Assembly (NCBI GenBank): GCA_020636325.1
Contig: JACJYC010000015.1
Location: forward strand, 1 to 64,000
DNA: 64,000 nucleotides
Direction: 5' to 3'
Source: Lewinellaceae bacterium
GTDB taxonomy: Bacteria; Bacteroidota; Bacteroidia; Chitinophagales; Saprospiraceae
The translations under genes and the position numbers were made by a program. Below the pieces are notes generated by a model. It was not told the origin of the DNA. It did not search any database and saw nothing but the letters and a program-made list of their open reading frames with translations. Positions 33,897 to 42,192 of the stretch are shown here, piece after piece (the stretch's first letter is position 1; each line of letters opens with the position of its first letter).

Positions 33897-36233
33897 TTAT
33901 TTTTTCATTTCTGCGATCGGCACTTTCGGCGCCAGCACCTTGTGCACTTTTTCCACTGCGATTTCCTTGGTCAGGCCAAAATCCAGCGTTTGGCGGATAT
34001 CCGCTGCCGAAGCGCCGAATTTCACGGCGTAATTCCCGGCGGCGGCTACCCAGGCCGACCGGTCTGTATCAAATGAGGCCAGATCTTCCGGCCGGAGCGT
34101 AAACTTCAGCGTTTGCTTCTCACCCGGTTTCAACAGCCGCGTTTTGGCAAAGGCTTTGAGCTCTAGCGCGGGCTTGTCCAGATTGCCCGACGGGGCGCTG
34201 ATATATAGCTCAACCACTTCCTTGCCGGCTGTTTTACCGGTATTTGCCACATCAACGGAGACTTCCATATTGCCCTTGAAATCCGAATTGCTCAGTTTTG
34301 CACCGCTGTACCTGAATTGGGTGTACGACAGTCCGAACCCGAACGGGAAGGCCGGCGCTACCCCGAAGGTGCTGTAATACCGGTAACCGACGTAAATGCC
34401 CTCCTCATAAACCACCTCCGATTTTTTGCCCCGCAGCGGACTTTGGGGGGCGCTTCCGGGATTATCCTCCGGCAGTTCGCGACCCGGGAAGTTTTTGGCA
34501 GAGGGCACATCCTCATATTTCACCGGAAAGGTGGTGGCCAGCTTGCCCGACGGATTGACCTTGCCGCTCAGGATATCCGCCACCGCGTTGCCGCCTTCCT
34601 GCCCACCCTGCCAGGCCAGCAGGATCGCGTCTACCTGGTCGCGCCAGGAGGCTGTTTCGATCACGCCGCCGGTATTGAGGATGGCGACCACTTTTTTGCC
34701 GGCAGCATGGTAGGCTTTCGAGACCTCCCTGATCAGGGCTTGCTCCGCTTCGGTCAGCAGAAAATCGTCCTCTATTTTCCGGTCCTGGAATTCCCCGGCG
34801 TTGCGGCCGATGGTGATAAACGCAATATCCGTTTCCTGGACGGCCTTTTCAATGGTCCCAACGTCTACCGGCATTTCCGCGATCGGCGCCGGCAATTCGA
34901 AAAAGAACCGCGTCGGCGGGCGTTTGGCCTTGGCTTCCGGAATATACGTTTCGTACTTGTTTTTCAGGTCCGCATTCATGACGTACCCGGCATTCGACAA
35001 TCCTTCGGCCAAAGAAACGGTGTATGCCTCATTCACGTCGCCGCTGCCCGTACCGCCCGCGATGAAGTCGTACGAAGTATTGCCGAAGGCGCCCACCCTG
35101 GTAATACCCTTGGCCAAGGGCAGCGCCTGCCCCTCATTCTTGAGCAGGACCATACCCTCAGCCGCAGCTGCCCGGGCAACCGTGGCGTGCGCCTCCAGGT
35201 CGGGGCGATCGGAAAAAGGATACCCCTTCAACGTGGGCAATTCCATGAGTACCGCCAAGATCCGGGCTGCGTTCTCATCCAGGACTTTTTCGTCCAGCCG
35301 GCCCGACCTGACCGCGTTCAAAATCGTGTCTACCTGCGGAGGGGTGCCCGGCATGATCAGGTCATTTCCGGCCTTCATCTGAGCGACGGGGTCGGTGCCG
35401 CCGAACCAGTCGGTCATCACCAGCCCTTTGAACCCCCATTCATCGCGCAGGATCGTAGTCAGCAGTTCCGGGTCGTGGGAAGTGTAAACCCCGTTGATCT
35501 TGTTGTAAGAGCTCATCACGGTCCAGGGTTCCGATTTTTTGACGGCAATTTCAAACCCTTTCAGGTAGATCTCCCGCAGGGCCCGCTCGCTGACGACGGT
35601 ATTGATGGTACTCCGGTTGGTTTCCTGGTTATTGGCGACAAAGTGCTTGACGGAAGTGCCGACCCCATTGCTTTCAATACCGTTGACCATGGCCGCGGTG
35701 ATATGGCCGCTCACAACAGGGTCTTCGGAATAGTATTCAAAATTCCGGCCGCCGAGCGGATTGCGGTGTATATTGAGGGCGGGCGCCAACAGGATATCCA
35801 CCCCGTACTCCCTGACCTCATTGCCGATGGATTTACCCACCTGTTCGACCAGATCGACGTCCCAGGTTGAGGCCAGCAAGGTGCCGACAGGGAACGCGGT
35901 GGCGTAATAGGTTTTGGTGGAATCCTCACCGCGGAAGGGCTGGATGCGCAGCCCCGCCGGACCGTCAGCCAACACGGCATTGGGGATGCCCAGCCGTTCG
36001 ACGGCAAACGTGGTTCCCGCGGCGCCGGGCACCTTGTCCAGGGTTTGGCCCACTACCGGGCCGGCGCCCATATTCATGCCGGGCATCCGCATGCCCATCC
36101 CGACGACCATATGGGCCTTCTCTTCCAGGGTCATCTTGCTGACCAGACCCCGCGCTTTGGCCAGATCGGGTTGTTGGCTAAAAAGAATAAAAGGAATAAA
36201 TAAAGCGAGTGTTGGGAGCAGAAATGATTTCAT
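33897..36233 (-). CDS. glycoside hydrolase family 3 beta-glucosidase
   Basis: 778-residue exported enzyme with signal MKSFLLPTLALFIPFILFSQ. GH3 N-terminal barrel about 25-330: KMTLEEKAHMVVG, VLADGPAGLRI, GVDILLAPALNIHRNPLGGR, SVKHFVANNQE, and the nucleophile Asp near 275 in GLVMTDWFGGTDP. The GH3 C-terminal sandwich follows (about 380-610) and a fibronectin-III-like end domain (about 680-760). It cleaves beta-linked glucosides from the non-reducing end, probably in the periplasm. Single-gene unit with its own promoter at 36263-36292. No partner glycan genes lie next to it. The opposite-strand frame 34317-35870 is a shadow. Confidence 0.94.
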   Translation of the reverse strand: MKSFLLPTLALFIPFILFSQQPDLAKARGLVSKMTLEEKAHMVVGMGMRMPGMNMGAGPVVGQTLDKVPGAAGTTFAVERLGIPNAVLADGPAGLRIQPFRGEDSTKTYYATAFPVGTLLASTWDVDLVEQVGKSIGNEVREYGVDILLAPALNIHRNPLGGRNFEYYSEDPVVSGHITAAMVNGIESNGVGTSVKHFVANNQETNRSTINTVVSERALREIYLKGFEIAVKKSEPWTVMSSYNKINGVYTSHDPELLTTILRDEWGFKGLVMTDWFGGTDPVAQMKAGNDLIMPGTPPQVDTILNAVRSGRLDEKVLDENAARILAVLMELPTLKGYPFSDRPDLEAHATVARAAAAEGMVLLKNEGQALPLAKGITRVGAFGNTSYDFIAGGTGSGDVNEAYTVSLAEGLSNAGYVMNADLKNKYETYIPEAKAKRPPTRFFFELPAPIAEMPVDVGTIEKAVQETDIAFITIGRNAGEFQDRKIEDDFLLTEAEQALIREVSKAYHAAGKKVVAILNTGGVIETASWRDQVDAILLAWQGGQEGGNAVADILSGKVNPSGKLATTFPVKYEDVPSAKNFPGRELPEDNPGSAPQSPLRGKKSEVVYEEGIYVGYRYYSTFGVAPAFPFGFGLSYTQFRYSGAKLSNSDFKGNMEVSVDVANTGKTAGKEVVELYISAPSGNLDKPALELKAFAKTRLLKPGEKQTLKFTLRPEDLASFDTDRSAWVAAAGNYAVKFGASAADIRQTLDFGLTKEIAVEKVHKVLAPKVPIAEMKK

Positions 36234-36262
36234 GGTTGCTTATTTGGAATTGCCAATAAGCA

Positions 36263-36292
36263 CAAAAATAACAATTTATCATTATGATACAA
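36263..36292 (-). promoter_or_regulatory. promoter of the GH3 gene
   Basis: On the minus strand TTG (36290-36292) and TATTTTTG (36263-36270) with 19 bases between, a good Bacteroidota promoter, 29 bases before the start codon. Confidence 0.62.
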
Positions 36293-36380
36293 TGGGAATT
36301 ATTCAATAAATTCACCCACGTTGGAAGGGGCCGTACAATTAGATGCAAGAACGGGCGGTGGTCCAAAGGCGGGCCGGTGA

Positions 36381-36581
36381 TCAATGCAGGTAACCGGGAG
36401 TCGGGCGCTTGTCCAGCCAGGCGACTTCAGCGGGCTGATCATCCAGGTCGAGGAAAAAGGTCTGCGTATAGATGAAATTGAATTCCAATTGTTCGCGCAG
36501 TACCTCGAACTGGCCTTCATTCTCGACATAACCGGCGATCCAGTCAATGGCTTCGAGGCGGGTTTGGAAGTACTTTTTCAT
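36381..36581 (-). CDS. small hypothetical protein
   Basis: 66 residues (MKKYFQTRLEAIDWIAGYVE ... DQPAEVAWLDKRPTPGYLH), acidic and aromatic, no signal peptide or Cys motif. I do not recognise the family. It looks real because the composition is protein-like, the start is preceded by an AGGA ribosome-binding word 5 bases upstream (aaggaccatg on the minus strand) and no other gene covers this interval. It stands alone between the GH3 promoter and the ATPase gene. Confidence 0.55.
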   Translation of the reverse strand: MKKYFQTRLEAIDWIAGYVENEGQFEVLREQLEFNFIYTQTFFLDLDDQPAEVAWLDKRPTPGYLH

Positions 36582-36793
36582 GGTCCTTGGTTTTGGGTCA
36601 ATCTAAATTCTTGACGGCAAAGCGGCCATTTCTTTCGACGAGGCCTAGGCCGAACTAGACGCTTCTACCTATTTGATGCCGCAACCCAGCAAAAGATTAC
36701 CGTTGACCGCGCCATTTAACATAAGTTTAGGAAGGCAACCGACGATTGGTTAGGGTCGTGTTAAGATAATCAGCCCTTCCGAACATTTTGCAT

Positions 36794-37960
36794 TTAAAAA
36801 ACCCCTCCCAAATCCTGCCATCCGCGTACCGAAGCTGCGCTCCGATCCTGCCGCTCCAAACCACCATAAATCAAAAATGATTCGACCGCCATTTCCCCGG
36901 CGACATGTTTTTCAAAAAATTGCAGATTGTCAAAAAAAGATGCATTAATGGTAGCTGCTGATTTAATCTCCGCAGCTATAATTTTACCACTTCTCTCGGT
37001 CAGCAAGTCGATTTCATGCCGGTTACTTTCCCGCCAATAATAAAGATCCGGCGACCAGTCCGTTTGGAAACGTTGTTTTACGATTTCTGCGATGATAAGG
37101 TTTTCAAACAGGTTTCCTCTCGCAAAATGGGCAATTAAATCATCTGGCGTAGCAACGCCCAGCAAATTGGATGCAAACCCGACATCATAAAAATAGAGCT
37201 TAGGCGTTTTGGAAATCCGTTTGGCGAAATTTCGAAAATAGGGCGGCAAAAGGAAAATAATATGACTAGTTTCCAGGATGCCTATCCAGGCCTTGGCAGT
37301 TACCGGCGAAATGCCGGTATCTGAAGCCAGCGTTTGATAATTAAGCGGCTGCCCGATCCGTCCAGCGCATAACCGCACAAAATTCCTGAACAGACGGAGG
37401 TCCTGGACAGCCGTCAATTGCTGAACATCTCTTTGGACGTAGGTCTCCAGATAATTGGGATAAAAATCGCGGGGAAGCAACTGCTTATCATACACCCTGG
37501 GGTAAAACCCTTGAAAAATGGCCTTTTCAAGCGTTTTCGGCATTAGATCAACACTCCTCAATTCGGAAAACGAAAATGGAAACAGCTTAAACAGCGCTAC
37601 CCTGCCTGCCAGGCTTTGGGTAATCCCTTCCATTAAAAGGTAATTCTGTGAACCCGACAGTATATATTGCCCTGTAATCCGGTCCTCATCTACCTTTCCC
37701 TGCAGGTAATTGAATAAATGTGGAACGCGTTGCACTTCGTCAAAGATCACTTGTTGATCATAGGTGTCCAGAAAACGGCGGGGATCCTCCAGTGCAAAAT
37801 CCTGCAAATCCGGATTTTCCAGGGAGACATACCGGTAATCCGGAAAAAGCTCGCGCAAAAGGGTAGTTTTCCCCGATTGTCTTGGCCCGGTAACGGACAC
37901 GACCGGAAATTTTTCGCACATTTCACGGATCCGGACTTCTATTTGGCGATGTATAAACAC
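36794..37960 (-). CDS. AAA+ ATP-binding protein with DUF4143 domain
   Basis: 388-residue cytoplasmic protein of the large AAA_14/DUF4143 family. Walker A is TGPRQSGKTTLL (Lys31), Walker B lies in QQVIFDEVQRVP, the sensor region is ILSGSQNYLLM, and the C-terminal DUF4143 part (about 200-350) has the restriction-like motif YYWRESNRHEIDLLTER, SGKIIAAEIKS. Family members are common in bacteria and archaea but their task is not established; a DNA- or defence-related role is often guessed. Full length, isolated, more A+T-rich than its neighbours, which fits horizontal acquisition (inference). Confidence 0.88.
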   Translation of the reverse strand: MFIHRQIEVRIREMCEKFPVVSVTGPRQSGKTTLLRELFPDYRYVSLENPDLQDFALEDPRRFLDTYDQQVIFDEVQRVPHLFNYLQGKVDEDRITGQYILSGSQNYLLMEGITQSLAGRVALFKLFPFSFSELRSVDLMPKTLEKAIFQGFYPRVYDKQLLPRDFYPNYLETYVQRDVQQLTAVQDLRLFRNFVRLCAGRIGQPLNYQTLASDTGISPVTAKAWIGILETSHIIFLLPPYFRNFAKRISKTPKLYFYDVGFASNLLGVATPDDLIAHFARGNLFENLIIAEIVKQRFQTDWSPDLYYWRESNRHEIDLLTERSGKIIAAEIKSAATINASFFDNLQFFEKHVAGEMAVESFLIYGGLERQDRSAASVRGWQDLGGVF

Positions 37961-37977
37961 GATAAATAAATTTCATG

Positions 37978-37985
37978 CAAATATA
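37978..37985 (-). promoter_or_regulatory. -7 element upstream of the ATPase gene
   Basis: TATATTTG on the minus strand, full TAnnTTTG match, 17 bases before the ATG. No -33 TTG at the usual distance. Confidence 0.4.
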
Positions 37986-38053
37986 AAATTCAATTACGGA
38001 TTTGCATAAAATTAATTGCTACTCAAATTTAACCAATAAATTCCTCAATTCGA

Positions 38054-38061
38054 TAACTTTG
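38054..38061 (+). promoter_or_regulatory. -7 element upstream of the M16 peptidase
   Basis: TAACTTTG, full match to TAnnTTTG. With a start of transcription near 38068, the ATG at 38067 would be left out and the ATG at 38100 would be used. Confidence 0.45.
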
Positions 38062-38099
38062 CCCATATGCGCAACAAAATCACCCTTAACCATCCGATC

Positions 38100-40922
38100 A
38101 TGAGTATTCGACTGTTCTTTTGCCTTCTCCTTGTAACGCTTTTTTCCTGCAACTCCGCACCAGAAACCGGCACCCAGGACTTCAAAGTCCCCTTCGAACA
38201 ATTCACGCTGCCCAACGGCCTTCAGGTCATTTTCCATATCGACCGGTCGGACCCCGTGGTGGCCGTGACCCTGACCTCGCACGTCGGTTCTGCCCGGGAG
38301 AAAGCCGGCCGCACCGGGTTCGCGCACCTGTTTGAGCACCTCTTGTTCCTGGAATCGGAGAACCTCGGCAAAGGCGGCCTCGACAAGATGAGCGCCCGAA
38401 TCGGCGGCTCCGGCGCCAACGGCTCTACCAGCCGCGACCGGACCAATTACTTCCAGACCGTACCCAACGATGCCCTCGAAAAAATGATCTGGGCCGAGGC
38501 CGACAAGCTCGGCTGGTTCATCAATACCGTTACCGACCCCGTGCTCGCCAAGGAAAAGCAGGTGGTTAAAAATGAAAAACGCCAGGGTGTCGACAACCAG
38601 CCCTACGGCCACACCTCTTACGTGATCGACAAGAACCTCTACCCCGCCGACCACCCCTACAACTGGGAGGTGATCGGTTCGCTTGAGGACCTCGACAATG
38701 CAACCCTCCAGGATGTCAAGGATTTTTACCGCCGCTGGTACGTACCCAACAACGTCACCCTGGTCATTTCCGGCGACTTCGATACGGCGCAGGCCCGACA
38801 GTGGGTTGAAAAATATTTCGGAGAGATCAAACGCGGCGAGGATGTGCCGCCGCTGGAAAAAAAGCCGGCCGTACTGTCCGAAACCAAAAAACTGTACCAT
38901 GAAGATAACTTCGCCCGCCTGCCCGAGCTGACCATGGCCTGGCCCGGCGTGCCGCAATACCATCCGGATTCCTATCCGCTGGAAGTATTGGCCAACTACC
39001 TGTCGCAAGGCAAAAAGGCGCCGTTCAACCAGGTGATCGTCGATGAAAAACAATTGGCCGCCCGGGTAGATATGTACCACGACGGATCAGAGCTGGCCGG
39101 AGAATACATCCTCAGCATCCGGGCCTACGAAGGCAAGGACCTCGACGAGGTGATGGCAGCCGTGAACGAAGCCTTTGCCCGGTTTGAAAAGGACGGCATT
39201 TCCGATGACGACCTGGAGCGGATCAAAGCGGGCCAGGAAACAGCCTTTTACAACGGCCTGTCCAGCGTACTGGGCAAGGGCTTCCAGCTGGCTCAATACC
39301 AGATCTTTGCGGGCGACCCGGGCTTTATCAACCAGGATGTCAAAAATATCCTGGCCGTAACCAAAGAGGATGTCCGACGGGTATACGATCAGTACATCAA
39401 AGGGAAGCATTTTGTCGCTACCAGCTTTGTACCCAAAGGGCAGCTGCCGCTCGCACTGGAAGGCTCCGTCAAAGCGGATGTGGTGGAGGAACCCATTGTC
39501 GAAGGCGCGGAAGAAGAATTCGACCTCAGCCAGGAGGTGGCTTATGAGCGCACCCCGTCGAGTTTCGACCGGACGGTAGAGCCGCCGTACGGTAAGGCGC
39601 CGGAGATCACCGTGCCCAATGTCTGGGAACAGGCGTTGCCCTCGGGCCTGCGCGTTTACGGTATCGAAAACAACGAGGTGCCCCTGGTGCAGGTCAGCAT
39701 GGTGATCCGGGGCGGTCTGCTGCTGGAACAACCGGATAAAACCGGCGTGTCCAACCTGCTGGCGGAAATGATGACCAAAGGCACCCAGACCAAAACCACC
39801 GCCCAGCTGGAAGAAGCCATAGAGAAACTGGGCGCCGCCATCAGCGTGAACGCCGGCGAGGAGGACATTACGGTCCGGGTCAGCACCCTGGCCCGCAACT
39901 ACGGCAAGGTGATCGCCCTCGTCCAGGAAATCCTGCTGGAGCCGCGCTGGGATGAAAAGGAATTCGAACTGGCCAGACAAAGCGCCGTCAGCGACATCCA
40001 GCAACAGGCCTCCAACCCCAACAGCATAGCCGCCAACGAATACAGGCGGCTGATCTACGGAGCCGGCAATATCCTGTCCAATAACCCTTCCGGCACAGAG
40101 GCTTCGGTGAACAGCATTACGCTGGACGACCTCAAAAAATATTTTGACGCCAACATCTCCCCTACCGTCACCACCATCCATGTAGTCGGGGATATCAGGC
40201 GCGAGGACGTGGTTTCGTCGCTTTCCGCGCTCGACGCCAATTGGCCCGCCAAACCGGTGACCATACCGGAAGTCGTTGTACCGGCGGCTCCGGAGCATTC
40301 CGTCGTTTATTTCTACAATGTGCCCGGCGCCAAACAGTCCGTTCTCCGCTTCGGCTACCCCGCCCTGGCCGCCACGGATGCGGATTTCTATCCGGCTACG
40401 GTGATGAACTACCGGCTCGGCGGCGGCGGGTTTGCCAGCCAGCTCACCCAGCAATTGCGCGAAGGCAAAGGCTACACCTACGGCATCAACTCCCGGTTTG
40501 AAGGATCCGCCATCCGGGGCCCTTTCACCATCTCAAGCGGTGTACGGTCGAATGTGACCTACGAATCCGCTGCGCTGGTGAAGGAAATCCTGGAAAACTA
40601 CGGCAAGGATTTCAACGAGAATGACCTGGAGGTCACCCAAAGCTTCCTGATCAAAAGTCAGGCCCGCAGCTTTGAAACGCCGGCCGCCAAACGGGGCATG
40701 CTGGAGAACATCAGCGCCTTCGGCTGGCCGTACGACTATGCCCGGCAACGCGAAACCGTCGTCCGGGACATGACCCTCGACCGGATCAGGGAACTCGCCG
40801 GTCAATACCTCGATCCCAACCGCATGTACTACCTCGTAGTGGGCGACGCCGCCACCCAAATGGAAAAACTGAACAAACTCGGATTCGGCAAGGTGGTGCT
40901 GATCAATGAGCTGGCGAATTGA
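38100..40922 (+). CDS. M16-family zinc metallopeptidase, double-domain lipoprotein
   Basis: 940 residues from ATG 38100 (MSIRLFFCLLLVTLFSC gives a signal peptide with lipobox Cys17). The first M16 half (about 35-250) is catalytic: HLFEH with His76, Glu79 and His80 is the inverted zinc motif, and the downstream Glu is in the VVKNEKRQGVDN region. An M16_C domain follows. The second half (about 500-930) repeats the fold without HxxEH and serves as the inactive partner (GVSNLLAEMMTKGT, LRFGYPALAATDADFYPATV). In one polypeptide these form the clamshell that degrades peptides in the periplasm. The start at 38067 is disfavoured by the promoter position. No operon partner. Confidence 0.93.
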   Translation: MSIRLFFCLLLVTLFSCNSAPETGTQDFKVPFEQFTLPNGLQVIFHIDRSDPVVAVTLTSHVGSAREKAGRTGFAHLFEHLLFLESENLGKGGLDKMSARIGGSGANGSTSRDRTNYFQTVPNDALEKMIWAEADKLGWFINTVTDPVLAKEKQVVKNEKRQGVDNQPYGHTSYVIDKNLYPADHPYNWEVIGSLEDLDNATLQDVKDFYRRWYVPNNVTLVISGDFDTAQARQWVEKYFGEIKRGEDVPPLEKKPAVLSETKKLYHEDNFARLPELTMAWPGVPQYHPDSYPLEVLANYLSQGKKAPFNQVIVDEKQLAARVDMYHDGSELAGEYILSIRAYEGKDLDEVMAAVNEAFARFEKDGISDDDLERIKAGQETAFYNGLSSVLGKGFQLAQYQIFAGDPGFINQDVKNILAVTKEDVRRVYDQYIKGKHFVATSFVPKGQLPLALEGSVKADVVEEPIVEGAEEEFDLSQEVAYERTPSSFDRTVEPPYGKAPEITVPNVWEQALPSGLRVYGIENNEVPLVQVSMVIRGGLLLEQPDKTGVSNLLAEMMTKGTQTKTTAQLEEAIEKLGAAISVNAGEEDITVRVSTLARNYGKVIALVQEILLEPRWDEKEFELARQSAVSDIQQQASNPNSIAANEYRRLIYGAGNILSNNPSGTEASVNSITLDDLKKYFDANISPTVTTIHVVGDIRREDVVSSLSALDANWPAKPVTIPEVVVPAAPEHSVVYFYNVPGAKQSVLRFGYPALAATDADFYPATVMNYRLGGGGFASQLTQQLREGKGYTYGINSRFEGSAIRGPFTISSGVRSNVTYESAALVKEILENYGKDFNENDLEVTQSFLIKSQARSFETPAAKRGMLENISAFGWPYDYARQRETVVRDMTLDRIRELAGQYLDPNRMYYLVVGDAATQMEKLNKLGFGKVVLINELAN

Positions 40923-41288
40923 GGGTTTTCGATTCGGCCGGTCGCCACATGTGTCGGACACCTCCGAGGTGTCCGGCACATGTGGCAGCACAACCGCCGT
41001 TCGTCGAAAAAATTAATTGGTAAAATACTATAAATCAATTTTTTATAAAAAAAATAATAGTGTCGCTATTTTTTTTCTTGCACAAATAAAAATTAATTAT
41101 TTATCTTGCATTAGCGGCTCGAAAAGGTTGCAAAACATACAACACGCTTTCTTCCGACACCCCACTCGATTTTTTATTTTGAACTGATTTTTTCGGCTTT
41201 TTCCATTTTATTTTTTGTTCAACTGTATAGCAGAACAGGGATTGGTTATTGTCCATAGGCAACTATTTTTAACCATAAACCTATTCTT
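40923..41288. other. intergenic region
   Basis: 366 bases. A 41-base palindromic hairpin (40945-40985) follows the M16 gene. The rest (41020-41230) is very A+T-rich and holds the promoter of the M57 gene, which I could not place exactly. Confidence 0.6.
40945..40985. repeat. palindromic hairpin with 20-bp arms
   Basis: Arms ccacatgtgtcggacacctc (40945-40964) and its complement with one G-T pair (40966-40985). It is nearly a perfect palindrome, with no T-run after it. It could act as transcript end or as a small dispersed repeat. Confidence 0.75.
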
Positions 41289-42113
41289 ATGTCCACAAAC
41301 CGCAAGATGCGCAATTTGTGCCGCATCGCCTTTATGCTTGCTGCATGCACCGCATTGACTTTCATGACCTCCTGCAAAAAAGAAGAGGTCAGAGACCAGG
41401 GCGCCACCATCCCTGACGAAGTCATCAACCGCCTGCAGGTCATCGGCCTCGGAACGGATGACATCCAGGTCGATCCCGAAGGCGGATACCTCGTCGAAGG
41501 TTGCCTCCACATGACCGAAGAACAGATCTTCGAACAATTCACCGATCTGACCGTTGACGGCGGTACCGAACTGGAACAGTACCGCACCTACAACCTCGTC
41601 TCGGTACCGGGTTCGACCCGCACCATCCGGGTAAGGGGTTCGACCAACCTGTCCACCAAAATGTCCAACGCGCTGAATACCGCCATTGCCCGGTACAATT
41701 CCGAAGGGCTCAAACTGGTTTTCCAGCGGGTCACTTCCGGCAGCTACGATATCCTTGTACGCCGCAACGGCACCAGCACAGGGGCCAGCGCAGGTTTCCC
41801 CACTTCCGGCGGCAATCCGTACAATACGGTCAACCTGGGCAGCGGCCTCAACAATATCCAGGAAAATACCGTAGCCAGGGTCATCATGCACGAAATGGGT
41901 CATTGCATCGGTTTCCGGCATACCGACTGGTTTAACCGCAGCCTGAGTTGCGGCACCGGCGGCAGCGAAGGAGCCGACCCCTACGGCGCCGTCAATATCC
42001 CCGGCACGCCGACCGGCAACGACGCCTCCTCCGTGATGCGGGCCTGCTTCTCCAACGGTCAGGCGCCGACGTGGTCAAACTACGACCGGACCGCCCTGAA
42101 CTACCTCTATTGA
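41289..42113 (+). CDS. M57-type zinc metallopeptidase lipoprotein
   Basis: 274 residues. The signal peptide leads to FMTSCKKEE, a lipobox-like site (Cys29). The catalytic centre is VIMHEMGHCIGFRHTDW: His201, Glu202, His205 and His211 form the HExxHxxGxxH motif of the metzincin-like HEIGH (M57) peptidases. The N-terminal part (about 50-120) is a short pro-region-like segment. Secreted or surface peptidase; substrate unknown. It has a good terminator at 42121-42174. A second secreted peptidase gene follows. Confidence 0.88.
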   Translation: MSTNRKMRNLCRIAFMLAACTALTFMTSCKKEEVRDQGATIPDEVINRLQVIGLGTDDIQVDPEGGYLVEGCLHMTEEQIFEQFTDLTVDGGTELEQYRTYNLVSVPGSTRTIRVRGSTNLSTKMSNALNTAIARYNSEGLKLVFQRVTSGSYDILVRRNGTSTGASAGFPTSGGNPYNTVNLGSGLNNIQENTVARVIMHEMGHCIGFRHTDWFNRSLSCGTGGSEGADPYGAVNIPGTPTGNDASSVMRACFSNGQAPTWSNYDRTALNYLY

Positions 42114-42120
42114 TCATTTT

Positions 42121-42174
42121 CCCCGCAGATCGCGCCGATCGGTTCAGCCGGTCTGCGGGGATTGCGTTTTTTTT
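42121..42174 (+). terminator. Rho-independent terminator of the M57 peptidase gene
   Basis: Stem ccccgcagatc (42121-42131) with ggtctgcgggg (42150-42160), 18-base loop, then eight T residues at 42167-42174. Confidence 0.85.
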
Positions 42175-42192
42175 AATGATTATTGACCAGTA

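Noticed and set aside
34317..35870. 517-codon frame on the plus strand opposite the GH3 gene
   Set aside because: Antisense shadow of a gene with clear GH3 motifs; no start signal or known domain.
36794..37960. Defence island around the AAA+ DUF4143 gene
   Set aside because: No restriction, toxin or other defence gene lies near; a single ATPase of this broad family is not enough.
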